Part shown: piece after piece, positions 6,732-14,343 of the stretch | Layout of the letters: each line of letters starts with the position of its first letter | Numbering within the stretch: position 1 is the first letter of the stretch | NCBI GenBank assembly: GCA_000436755.1 | Contig: FR887336.1 | Location: 138,955 to 153,297 of the forward strand | From: Clostridium sp. CAG:253 | GTDB lineage: Bacteria > Bacillota > Clostridia > Lachnospirales > Lachnospiraceae | DNA: 14,343 nt | Direction of reading: 5' to 3' | Notes under the pieces: generated by a model | What the model was told of the DNA's origin: nothing | What the model saw: the letters and a program-made list of their open reading frames with translations, nothing else | Databases searched by the model: none | Made by a program: the position numbers and the translations under genes

Positions 6732-7402
6732 AGATTATAAGAAATTTCACCGTCTTTTATCCTTATAATACGGTCAGCATACTCAGCCATTTGCGCATCA
6801 TGCGTCACCATCACGATTGTCTGGGCATATATTTCTGACGATTTTCTAAGTAACTCTGCTATGTTCTCTGCGTTTTTTGCATCAAGATTTCCTGTCGGCT
6901 CATCTGCAAGTATCACATCCGGTTCTATTGCAAGTGCCCGTGCTATCGACACCCGCTGTTGCTGTCCGCCGGACATCTGCGTAGGAAACTTGTCACAACA
7001 ATTTAATATATTGAGCGACTCCATCAGATTTTCTATTTTTTCCCTGTTTTCCCGTCTGTCATCGAGATGTATCGGCAGGACTATATTTTCATATGCAGTA
7101 AACTCCGGAAAAAGATTGTAATCCTGATATATGTACCCAATCTTTCTTCTCCTTATCCTTGCAAGTTCTGATACACTTTTGCCTGTCACAAGTTCACCGT
7201 CAATATAAATTTCTCCCTCGTCAGGCACATCCAGTGTCGCAAGACACCTCAAAAGTGTTGATTTTCCCGAACCGCTTTTTCCGATTATCGCACAAAACTC
7301 TCCCCGCTCAAAACTGATACTTGTTTTCTTTAATGCCTTAACCTCTATCTCCCCTTTATAAGTTTTTGAAATATTTCTCGCTTCTAAAACTTTTTGCGAC
7401 AT
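6728..7402 (-). CDS. ABC transporter ATP-binding protein (MacB/LolD/BceA type)
   Basis: Cytoplasmic ATPase, 224 aa, powering the large FtsX-type permease encoded just upstream. Walker A GKSGSGKST (about residues 41-49), Q-loop region YIYQDYNLFP, signature MSGGQQQRVSIARAL, Walker B VILADEPTGNLD and switch His VTHD are all intact. MSGGQQQR with DEPTGNLD is the hallmark of the FtsE/LolD/MacB/BceA group, which works with FtsX-fold permeases in mechanotransmission or antimicrobial-peptide defence rather than classical uptake. ATG 7402 follows AAAGGAG by 7 nt; an in-frame upstream ATG at 7426 has no such site. The start lies 47 nt inside the 3' end of the permease gene, so translation is probably coupled. 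It is the last gene of the six-gene run. Confidence 0.94.
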   Translation of the reverse strand: MSQKVLEARNISKTYKGEIEVKALKKTSISFERGEFCAIIGKSGSGKSTLLRCLATLDVPDEGEIYIDGELVTGKSVSELARIRRRKIGYIYQDYNLFPEFTAYENIVLPIHLDDRRENREKIENLMESLNILNCCDKFPTQMSGGQQQRVSIARALAIEPDVILADEPTGNLDAKNAENIAELLRKSSEIYAQTIVMVTHDAQMAEYADRIIRIKDGEISYNL

Positions 7403-10256
7403 ACCTTTTCTCCTTTCCAAGCACATAATGACTTATAACAACGACCGAAAACATTAACGCAAAAAATGCCCCTGTCTTATAAATATCCACCAAGTCAGCC
7501 AGTTTGTAGAACACAAAATTTCTTTCACTTAGTTCAAATATCTTCCTATTAAAAAAATAACTTCTTATATACTCCGCATCGGCATAACTAAAACTTCCTG
7601 TTTTCTGACTATACTGCTCTCCATATTCTCTCTGCCATTCTAAAATAAAGCCAATCCCGTAAATAACATATGATATTGGCAGACTTATCAAAAGATACGA
7701 TGCTTCTCTCAAACCGTTTTTCAATACGGACTTTGTAAATTCTTTTGGCTGTACACCCAGATTTTTTAACAGCTTTCTTTTGGCTTTTTTTCTCTCGTAT
7801 TCCTCATAAAGAATACATACTAATATAAATATGTAGATTACGGTTATTATCACTGCTAAAGTTCTGTAAGTTAACGTCTCTCTTATCATAACTTTAAAAG
7901 CCTTATCTATCTTCTTATAATTGCTCTCGCTTTCATAATTTAAATTTTCGCACTTCCTCTCAAGTATTTTATCCACTGCTGCTGTATCCGATACCCTCGA
8001 AAAATCAATCTTTACATTATTATAACCCGCTTTTATCCCATCATGTGCGGCTATTTTTTCTGCAAGTTTATTACTTCCGGCTATCATGTACGGCTTTGTA
8101 TCTCCAAGTCCCATAAAATCAAAATCTTCAATTGCAAGTATATCACTGACCCTGACCTTAATATCTTTTCCCTTTGTCTGTATATTCAGCACATCACCTT
8201 TCTTTATAGTTTCATCAAATCCTTTTTTGTCCCCACTTTCTGTCTGATTGTACTTCTGTTCAAACAATATTATCTCATTTCCGTTGTTAAACTCATCATA
8301 ATCTGTACTTTTTTTGTCTGTTTTATCGCTGATAATATTCCATATACCTTTCGCATTTTTATAATAAATTCCCCTATACATTAAGGAATCGTATTCATAT
8401 GCATACTCCTTCCCTGCCGCAGTCGATGTGTCAATATATTCTGCCCCCTCAGACAAATGATTTTTATAGTAATCAGCCGTACCTTTTTTATTCCACGAAA
8501 AAATATGTGAGTCATCCCAAAGACTGTATTCTGCTTTCTTCACCCCTTTAATCTCAGATAAAAACTCAGTAAATTCACTTGAAAAAACATCTTTCATGTA
8601 AATCTTTTGCGTCCCCTCACCCGCATATATATAATTTGTTACTTTTCCTTCACTTTCATCCATATGCTTTTTTGCCGGAACTTTCGCTTCTTTTATCTCA
8701 AAATTTCTTTCTTTTGTATGTACAGCAAAATCTCTATTTTCAATACAAACAGACTTAAATAATTTAATCTTTGAATTTATCTGTACAGAACATATAAATA
8801 TGCAGATACAAACTCCTATGCCTGTTATTCTCATGAATAATACAGATAACAAAGAACATATTCTCTGCCTTTTTTCATACTCACAGACATTTAATTTTCT
8901 GCTCCTCTCTGCTCTTTTTTTCAAACGCCTGCTTGCATACGCCGAAAGATTCTTCTTTTCCCAAGTGATGCGTCTGCTGCCAAGCATTATCCAAGAAAAA
9001 ATATATGATATAACGAACACCGCTATAAAACTTGCCGCTATCATAAATAAAGTTTTTCCATTAAAAATAAAGAAGTATTTTATACCGTTTCTTTTTGCCA
9101 CAGTATAGACAACCGACATAGCTGTAAAATATGATATAAACAAGCTTACAACCGCCACCGGCAGTACATAGTACAGACTTTCACACAATGAAATTTTAAA
9201 TACCTTTTTTCTGTCCGCACCGATTTCCAAAAGTCTCAGATAAAATTTTTTTCGTTTTGAATAATATACCGTCATGACATATGCCATTACAGCACTTCCA
9301 AGTACCATAAGTATATATGTCATATTACGGTACATTGATTTGCTTCCAAAAAATGAGCTTCCATACGCATAATCATTTACCGCATAACCGCATTCATCAA
9401 AATCCGAACCATCTGATAACCTGTCAGTTATCCTTTTTTGCACGCTCTCAATAAGATTAGCTGCGAAATCGCATACATCCGCACCTGCATATTTTTTTCT
9501 GATGCTACGAAATGCATAGCCTGATTTTGTCATATTCAGACTTACAAATGCACTCTTTGTCACAAATGCATTTGGCAGTTTTTCTCCGCCATTCCACAGC
9601 GACGTATATTCCCTGATAATTCCGACAATCCTGTATGTCACTCTGTTTAACCTTAGTTTTTTATGTTTGAGCGCAAGACTTACCGTATCATCATCAGATG
9701 CCACATAAAAACTTATGTAATCTCCCATCCCGCATTTATCATCAATTGCTTTTAGTGCACTTTCCTCCAGCACAATCTCATTATCCTTTTTAGGAAACCT
9801 CCCACCCTTTAACCTTATGTGACCATATTTTATCATTTCTTTATCCATAGAACCGATATTTTTTCCCGCCATGAGCAGACTGCTCACAGGATTTACAAAT
9901 TTTACCGTATTAGTATCGTTCTTAGATAAATTTTTTTCTTTGTCAGTCAGACAATAAATCGCACCGCCTGTCCATATCTCACCGCTTTTCTCAAGATACG
10001 GACTGTCAATCTTATCCGATACCGGTGTACGAAGCAGCCATTCACCATAATAATCATAATTTGTCTGCATCTGAAATTCATTTGCATTATCCATAAAAAG
10101 AAGTGTCGCCGTCAAAAAAAACACCACGATAACAGTCATTGTACGCATAAAAATTCCATCCCGTTTTCGCCGCCTAACCCCTGTTTTTATAAGATTTATA
10201 TGTATATTTTCTCTTTTTTTACGCACTTTTAAAACCTCACTAAAATTTTTGTTCAC
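7356..10256 (-). CDS. Large FtsX/MacB-type ABC transporter permease
   Basis: Membrane partner of the downstream ATPase, 966 aa. Predicted layout: TM1 (about 39-57), extracellular domain 1 (58-311, MacB-like), TM2 (312-332), TM3 (361-385), TM4 (402-425), TM5 (470-491), extracellular domain 2 (492-797, about 300 residues), TM6 (799-817), TM7 (853-872), TM8 (929-947). The cytoplasmic elements LRLLEIGADRKKVFK (about 340) and KLLKNLGVQPKEF (about 828) are the paired FtsX coupling motifs after TM2 and TM6. It is therefore a tandem FtsX-domain protein, unlike BceB, which has ten TMs and one external domain. The GTG at 10256 has GGAG 7 nt upstream; a second GTG at 10226 with GTGAGG is a reasonable alternative. 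Likely role: removal of, or signalling about, envelope-active peptides (inference from neighbours). Confidence 0.88.
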   Translation of the reverse strand: MNKNFSEVLKVRKKRENIHINLIKTGVRRRKRDGIFMRTMTVIVVFFLTATLLFMDNANEFQMQTNYDYYGEWLLRTPVSDKIDSPYLEKSGEIWTGGAIYCLTDKEKNLSKNDTNTVKFVNPVSSLLMAGKNIGSMDKEMIKYGHIRLKGGRFPKKDNEIVLEESALKAIDDKCGMGDYISFYVASDDDTVSLALKHKKLRLNRVTYRIVGIIREYTSLWNGGEKLPNAFVTKSAFVSLNMTKSGYAFRSIRKKYAGADVCDFAANLIESVQKRITDRLSDGSDFDECGYAVNDYAYGSSFFGSKSMYRNMTYILMVLGSAVMAYVMTVYYSKRKKFYLRLLEIGADRKKVFKISLCESLYYVLPVAVVSLFISYFTAMSVVYTVAKRNGIKYFFIFNGKTLFMIAASFIAVFVISYIFSWIMLGSRRITWEKKNLSAYASRRLKKRAERSRKLNVCEYEKRQRICSLLSVLFMRITGIGVCICIFICSVQINSKIKLFKSVCIENRDFAVHTKERNFEIKEAKVPAKKHMDESEGKVTNYIYAGEGTQKIYMKDVFSSEFTEFLSEIKGVKKAEYSLWDDSHIFSWNKKGTADYYKNHLSEGAEYIDTSTAAGKEYAYEYDSLMYRGIYYKNAKGIWNIISDKTDKKSTDYDEFNNGNEIILFEQKYNQTESGDKKGFDETIKKGDVLNIQTKGKDIKVRVSDILAIEDFDFMGLGDTKPYMIAGSNKLAEKIAAHDGIKAGYNNVKIDFSRVSDTAAVDKILERKCENLNYESESNYKKIDKAFKVMIRETLTYRTLAVIITVIYIFILVCILYEEYERKKAKRKLLKNLGVQPKEFTKSVLKNGLREASYLLISLPISYVIYGIGFILEWQREYGEQYSQKTGSFSYADAEYIRSYFFNRKIFELSERNFVFYKLADLVDIYKTGAFFALMFSVVVISHYVLGKEKRYVAKSFRSEKYFKNL

Positions 10257-10362
10257 TCTTTAGCTCCATATTGTCTTTTAATATCATCTGATGACACGTA
10301 TTTCTCATTGCTATCTGCTTTTTACCCTTGCACTATCTTATCAGTCAGACATTACAGCAATC
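10257..10362 (-). other. Spacer between kinase and permease genes, with inverted repeats
   Basis: This 106-nt gap is the only loose junction in the cluster. It holds a perfect 11-bp palindrome TCATCTGATGA (10284-10294), 28 nt before the permease GTG, and a bulged stem (ATTGCT 10307-10312 and TCTG 10314-10317 pairing with AGCAAT 10356-10361 and CAGA 10346-10349). No promoter near consensus was found. It may hold an operator, a processing site or an attenuator. Confidence 0.35.
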
Positions 10363-11694
10363 TTACACCGTGCGGATTTTCTGTTTCAATTCAGGTTTTG
10401 GCAGATTAAATTCTATCTTAATACCTGTTTTATCACTGCTTGACAAGCGAATATCACTGTAATGAGCCTCTATTACATATCTTGCCAGATTCATTCCTAT
10501 TCCCGTTGAATAACTATCACTGTCACTGCCTGTATAGTATCGGTCAAATACCTTTGAAATTTCCTCATTACTTATCCCACTTCCGAAATCAGTTAGAGAT
10601 ACCCTCACATCTGTATCAAATTCCCTCACTCTTATCTGTATAGGTTTCTGTGAATTTCCGTGTGCAATACTGTTATCCACAAGATTTGATATTGCCTCAA
10701 AAAGCCATTCCTCATCACCCACAATGTAAACTTCACCCATGGAATTTGTATCTGCATCAAAATTTTTTCTGCCAAATCTATCAACAATTTTTTCTAAAAT
10801 TGAAGCCAGATCAACAATATCCTTTCTGAAATGCACTTTTCCCGCTTCCATTCTTGCCAGATTAAGAAGCATCATAATGTGTCTCTTTATTTCTTCACCC
10901 GAACTTAAACTGTCTGCTATAAGTTTATCCGCATTTTTTTTGTCCTCCGCCTTCTCATCTTTTTCATAATGATTTTCTAAAAAAGACTCCTCAAAAAGAG
11001 AACTTAACATATCAAGATTTAAAAGAATTCTCGCAAGAGGTGTCTTTATCTGATGTGCTATGTTCTCCATAAATTTCTGCATGTCTGTTTCTCGTTTATC
11101 TATATAATTTTTAAGATTTATCTGAATGTTTATCAAATCTTCAATATCTTTTTCAAGAAAATAAAATCTTCCTCCGTCAGCTTTTTTAAACTTCTTCTTT
11201 TCGCTGAGTGCTAAAGATATTCTTTCAGAAACATTTTTAAGATACATGATAATATTTTTCTTCCAAAAATATATACTTAACGTCGAAAATAATACAAGTA
11301 ATATAAAAAATGCACAGCTTAACAATTCATATTTCTTTATACCGCTAAAATCCTTATCAAATAAAATATCATATGCCTTATCCGTATACCCAAGTGAATA
11401 CGCTGCCCTGTCAGCCTGCTTTATTGCTTTCTTTATAACTTTACTACTCCCTGATATATTATTTATGGCAGTATTTGTTTTTAATTTTGTATTCTCTTTT
11501 AATTCAAAAGCCTGATTTAATATAATGTCAGCCGCCTCCGGACTTTTGTCATAAACCTCACCCACAATTATTTTAAAATCATTTTTCCTGTCACACTTTT
11601 CCCTGTATATCACAAAAATAAATATAAACATCATAAAAAAAACAGCTGATATGTATAAAAATGCATATCTTTTCTTATCCGTATATCCGCTCAT
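10363..11694 (-). CDS. Two-component sensor histidine kinase
   Basis: Membrane sensor kinase, 443 aa. TM1 (about 10-30), an extracytoplasmic region of about 90 residues, TM2 (about 123-145), a linker, DHp domain with H-box ENIAHQIKTPLA (phosphorylated His about 214), then an HATPase domain with N box AISNLVDNSIAHG, G1 DFGSGIS, F box VFDRYYTG and G2 STGIGMNLA. The sizeable external region argues against the short-loop intramembrane-sensing (BceS) class and suggests direct ligand sensing. The ATG at 11694 overlaps the regulator stop as ATGA and has GGGGGA about 4 nt upstream; an in-frame ATG at 11727, inside the regulator gene, has no ribosome site. Partner: the adjacent OmpR-type regulator. 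Confidence 0.93.
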   Translation of the reverse strand: MSGYTDKKRYAFLYISAVFFMMFIFIFVIYREKCDRKNDFKIIVGEVYDKSPEAADIILNQAFELKENTKLKTNTAINNISGSSKVIKKAIKQADRAAYSLGYTDKAYDILFDKDFSGIKKYELLSCAFFILLVLFSTLSIYFWKKNIIMYLKNVSERISLALSEKKKFKKADGGRFYFLEKDIEDLINIQINLKNYIDKRETDMQKFMENIAHQIKTPLARILLNLDMLSSLFEESFLENHYEKDEKAEDKKNADKLIADSLSSGEEIKRHIMMLLNLARMEAGKVHFRKDIVDLASILEKIVDRFGRKNFDADTNSMGEVYIVGDEEWLFEAISNLVDNSIAHGNSQKPIQIRVREFDTDVRVSLTDFGSGISNEEISKVFDRYYTGSDSDSYSTGIGMNLARYVIEAHYSDIRLSSSDKTGIKIEFNLPKPELKQKIRTV

Positions 11695-12407
11695 ATTTCC
11701 CCCATTTCCGATATTTGAATTTTCCATCTATAACCAATGCCACGAACCGTTTCTATATATTCCCCCTCCGCAGATTTCCCGATTTTCTTCCGCAGACGGC
11801 TCATATGGACGGATAATGTATTATCCTCAACATCCACTCCTACGCTGTCCCATAAATATTCTAAAAGCTGTTCTCTCCTTATAAGCCTGCCATTACTTTG
11901 TATCATATATTTAAACAATTCAAGCTCGGTTTTTCTAAGTTCAATTTCTCTCCCGCCTGAAAAAAGCCTTTCCTCCGCAGTCACAAAAGATAACTCCCCG
12001 CTTTTTATTATCTTCTTATCCTGCTCACGCATTTTTCTCCTTATGTTTGCTGACACTCTCGCCAGCAGCTCACGTTTTCTGAAAGGCTTTGCTATATAAT
12101 CGTCAGCCCCAAGATTAAGTCCCTCTATCACATGTTCCTCATCATCAAGTGCTGACAAAAATATTATTGGCGTATTCTTTTTTTCCCGTACTTTGCGGCA
12201 CAACAAAAAACCGTTTTCCTTTCCAAGCATAATATCAAAAATATATAAATCGATACCGTTTTCTCCATTAAAATCCTTATAAATATAATTTTCGGCAGCA
12301 TAAAAATCATCCGCCAAAAACACATTGTAATCTGCTTCTTCAAGCAGAGCTTTTATACTTTCACCTAAACTTCTGTCATCTTCAACCAATAAAATTTTGT
12401 GTTTCAA
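11691..12407 (-). CDS. OmpR/PhoB-family response regulator
   Basis: Cytoplasmic transcription factor, 238 aa. The receiver domain (about 1-120) has the acidic pocket EDD (residues 9-11), phospho-acceptor Asp58 (YIFDIMLG), Ser85 and Lys107 (AKPF). A winged-helix DNA-binding domain (about 130-232) follows, ending in VHMSRLRKKIG and IETVRGIGYRW. All key residues are intact. The start is TTG at 12407, with AAGGAG 6 nt upstream; TTGA overlaps the TGA stop of the preceding ABC ATPase gene. It probably controls one or both flanking transporters on a signal from the adjacent kinase. Confidence 0.94.
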   Translation of the reverse strand: MKHKILLVEDDRSLGESIKALLEEADYNVFLADDFYAAENYIYKDFNGENGIDLYIFDIMLGKENGFLLCRKVREKKNTPIIFLSALDDEEHVIEGLNLGADDYIAKPFRKRELLARVSANIRRKMREQDKKIIKSGELSFVTAEERLFSGGREIELRKTELELFKYMIQSNGRLIRREQLLEYLWDSVGVDVEDNTLSVHMSRLRKKIGKSAEGEYIETVRGIGYRWKIQISEMGEI

Positions 12408-13291
12408 TTTCTTCTCCTTGTGTGCATTTCTTCAATATAATATATATATACATCTTCTAAATTTATATCGTCAATATCTGCAATTAAACAATGATTTGGC
12501 AATTTATCTCCAATAATATTAACTTTTATAACTTCATTGTTTTTGCTAATAATTCTTGTACTGTATTGTATCTTTATTTTATCAAATTCCTCTTCTGAAA
12601 GATACATTACTCCTACACGTTTTTTTATTGATGTTTTTAACGCATCAGGTGTTCCAACTTTTACTATTTTTCCTTTATTTATCAATATTATATAATCCGC
12701 TATATACTCTATATCACTTACAATATGTGTTGAAATTATTGTAATCCTATTTTTACTATTTTTAGCTATTATATTTCTAAGATTTACTCTTTCTCCCGGA
12801 TCTAATCCTGCTGATGGTTCATCAAGAACAAGTAATTTAGGGTTACCCAAAATTGATTGTGCAAAAACCGCTCTTTGCTTCATTCCACCTGAATATGTTC
12901 TAATTTTTTTGTCTATTACCTTGCTAAGATTAACTTTTTCTACAATCTCATCAATTTCTTTACTTATTCTCCATCTGCTAATGCCTTTAAGCCTTCCAAT
13001 ATAATATAAATACTGTTCTAATGTAAACTCATCATATACCGCCTGTTGCTGAGGCATATATCCAATCATACTTCTATATACTTTTGTCATTTGTTTTATA
13101 TCAATATTATCAACCAATATTTCTCCATCATATTCCAAAATGTTAGTTGTAAGAATCTTAATAAATGATGACTTGCCTGCACCATTTGGACCTAAAATTC
13201 CATATACACCTGTGTTAAACTGCAAATTTAAATTTTCAAAAACCACTTTATTTCCATACATTTTTTTCAAATTATTTATTTTTATATCCAT
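12404..13291 (-). CDS. ABC transporter ATP-binding protein (BcrA/ABC-2 type)
   Basis: ATPase of about 295 aa for the ABC-2 permease encoded just upstream. Walker A GPNGAGKSS (about 34-42), signature YSGGMKQR (133-140), Walker B LLVLDEPSAGLD (153 on) and switch His in STHIVSD are intact. The YGILGPNGAGKS start and the 70-80-residue C-terminal extension resemble bacitracin/lantibiotic exporters (BcrA, LanF) and other ABC-2 ATPases. ATG 13291 follows AAGGTGGAG by 6 nt and was chosen over the GTG at 13303. The Arg-rich end (RRRN, codons AGG AGA AGA) also forms the ribosome site of the regulator gene. Base composition is much richer in A+T than in the downstream genes, which suggests a separate origin. 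Substrate not known. Confidence 0.93.
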   Translation of the reverse strand: MDIKINNLKKMYGNKVVFENLNLQFNTGVYGILGPNGAGKSSFIKILTTNILEYDGEILVDNIDIKQMTKVYRSMIGYMPQQQAVYDEFTLEQYLYYIGRLKGISRWRISKEIDEIVEKVNLSKVIDKKIRTYSGGMKQRAVFAQSILGNPKLLVLDEPSAGLDPGERVNLRNIIAKNSKNRITIISTHIVSDIEYIADYIILINKGKIVKVGTPDALKTSIKKRVGVMYLSEEEFDKIKIQYSTRIISKNNEVIKVNIIGDKLPNHCLIADIDDINLEDVYIYYIEEMHTRRRN

Positions 13292-13314
13292 ATAAAACTC
13301 CACCTTTTTTATTA

Positions 13315-14343
13315 TTATCCAATATCGTATATTAATATTGGAACAATCATAATAATTAATACTATAACTATTGTTCCATTTTTATTTCCAGTTATTTTAT
13401 AAATGATTCCGGACACTATCCCAGAAACAAAAACATAGAACATTCTAATAGTCAAACAAATCACAATTAACATACCTATTGAAATTTCTTTTGGTATATT
13501 TTCCAATTCCGGAATACAATATGCTGATGCATTTATTTCATAAAGAGTAAAGTTTTCCTTAACATTAAAATATTGCAACAAAAAATATATACAGCCACCT
13601 ATTATGCTTGAAAAAAAAAGTGCAATAAACTTCTGTCTAAATATACTCCTTTTTCCATTACTTGTTATATACAGTATTTTTGTCATATTGTTTTCTATGT
13701 CATAACTCCACATTGACACTGATATTATAATAAAGACAATCAAATACATGCACATATAAGGCAAATCAATTTTTTTCTTATTTTTCATTCCTAACATTGT
13801 AAGATATCCATCTGCATAAACAAATTTACCATTATCCTTATTTTTTAAATACTCTGAATATTTAACCACGTTCCGTAAAGCTTTTTCGCTTTTTGTTCTT
13901 TTCTGTATAATTTCAAAAGCCTCTGGCTCTATTTCTTCATCTCTTAATTGTTTTTTTGCTTTTTCTATCTTCCTTTTTTCATTTTTAATATAATTTAGTT
14001 TATTTTTTGTATATTCTCCCTGAATTTTTTCAATAAACTGTTTATAATATATTTTTGTATCACTGGACAAGTCAGGTTTTATATTCGGTATAAACATTTT
14101 TGAACACATTATTACGACTATTACAACTAAAATTGCTCTCTTTGTTATAAATACTTTATACATTTCAGCTTTAATCCCATACATTGTTTTTGAATGAAAT
14201 TTTAAATTAAATTTAATACTATTATTATTTTTTATATATACATTCCTTTTGAATATGTTTTTTATTATTAGAAATTCTACTATAAACAAAAATATTGAAT
14301 ATGTAATAATTATATTTATTAGTTTTACAGGATAACTACATAT
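13315..14343 (-). CDS. ABC-2-type transporter permease, N-terminus cut by window edge
   Basis: Membrane subunit paired with the ATPase 23 nt downstream. The frame stays open to the right edge. The first possible start inside the window is a TTG at 14289 without a ribosome site, and codons upstream of it encode a plausible hydrophobic helix, so the gene most likely begins outside. About 342 residues are visible: a TM near the edge, a short polar loop, a TM (AILVVIVVIMCSKMF), an external region of about 130 residues with a long Lys/Glu-rich probable coiled coil (about KKQLRDEEIEPEAF), then four or so TMs (LPYMCMYLIVFIIIS, FIALFFSSIIGG, ISIGMLIVICL, NGTIVIVLIIMIVP). A soluble insertion between the first and second TMs of a half is typical of some bacteriocin/lantibiotic ABC-2 permeases. 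DNA is only about 18-23% GC in sampled lines. The family is assigned from layout, not a motif. Confidence 0.75.
   Translation of the reverse strand: MCSYPVKLINIIITYSIFLFIVEFLIIKNIFKRNVYIKNNNSIKFNLKFHSKTMYGIKAEMYKVFITKRAILVVIVVIMCSKMFIPNIKPDLSSDTKIYYKQFIEKIQGEYTKNKLNYIKNEKRKIEKAKKQLRDEEIEPEAFEIIQKRTKSEKALRNVVKYSEYLKNKDNGKFVYADGYLTMLGMKNKKKIDLPYMCMYLIVFIIISVSMWSYDIENNMTKILYITSNGKRSIFRQKFIALFFSSIIGGCIYFLLQYFNVKENFTLYEINASAYCIPELENIPKEISIGMLIVICLTIRMFYVFVSGIVSGIIYKITGNKNGTIVIVLIIMIVPILIYDIG

Noticed and set aside
8043..9108. Plus-strand frames of 100-113 codons opposite the large permease gene.
   Set aside because: They lie antisense to a well-supported gene and show no domain, ribosome site or sensible composition.
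6728..12407. Assigning the regulator, kinase, permease and ATPase as BceRS-BceAB.
   Set aside because: The kinase has a large external region, and the permease has two big external domains and eight TMs, unlike BceS and BceB.

Overview
The window looks like a chromosomal segment of a motile, low-GC Gram-positive clostridium, most likely a Lachnospiraceae member. The grounds are A+T-rich coding DNA (roughly 35-40% GC by eye on the left), strong AGGAGG-type ribosome sites, many TTG/GTG starts, lipoprotein and NlpC/P60 wall proteins, and a chemoreceptor. No rRNA, tRNA, CRISPR, insertion sequence or phage gene was seen. All genes but one (the ECF S component) are on the minus strand, so they are described in transcription order, from high to low coordinates.

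Right block (14343 to 6728): a compact run of six genes. It starts with an ABC-2-type permease cut by the right edge and its ATPase (BcrA-like). These are followed by an OmpR-type response regulator, a two-TM sensor kinase, a very large FtsX/MacB-type permease and its LolD/MacB-type ATPase. Junctions are tight (11-nt gap, TTGA overlap, ATGA overlap, 106-nt spacer, 47-nt overlap). The arrangement resembles the sensing-plus-export modules used against cell-envelope antibiotics or bacteriocins, but it pairs two unrelated transporters with one two-component system. The first two genes are strikingly poorer in GC (about 18-25% in sampled lines) than the regulator and everything after it (about 40% in a sampled line), so the cluster may be a mosaic.

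Middle block (6588 to 3974): adenosine deaminase (add), then a secreted cell-wall hydrolase with two SH3b domains and an NlpC/P60 domain. The hydrolase has a near-consensus sigma-A promoter and, just after the predicted transcription start, an exact match to the WalR/YycF direct-repeat consensus, suggesting wall-stress control.

Left block: an ECF-transporter S component (plus strand, 3234-3752), with a structured leader upstream and a 4x16-bp tandem repeat and a bidirectional terminator downstream. Divergent from it is an apparent three-gene unit: an orphan trpF, a sugar-type solute-binding lipoprotein, and a methyl-accepting chemotaxis protein cut by the left edge. The binding protein has no permease beside it but is translationally close to the chemoreceptor, suggesting that it serves chemotaxis.
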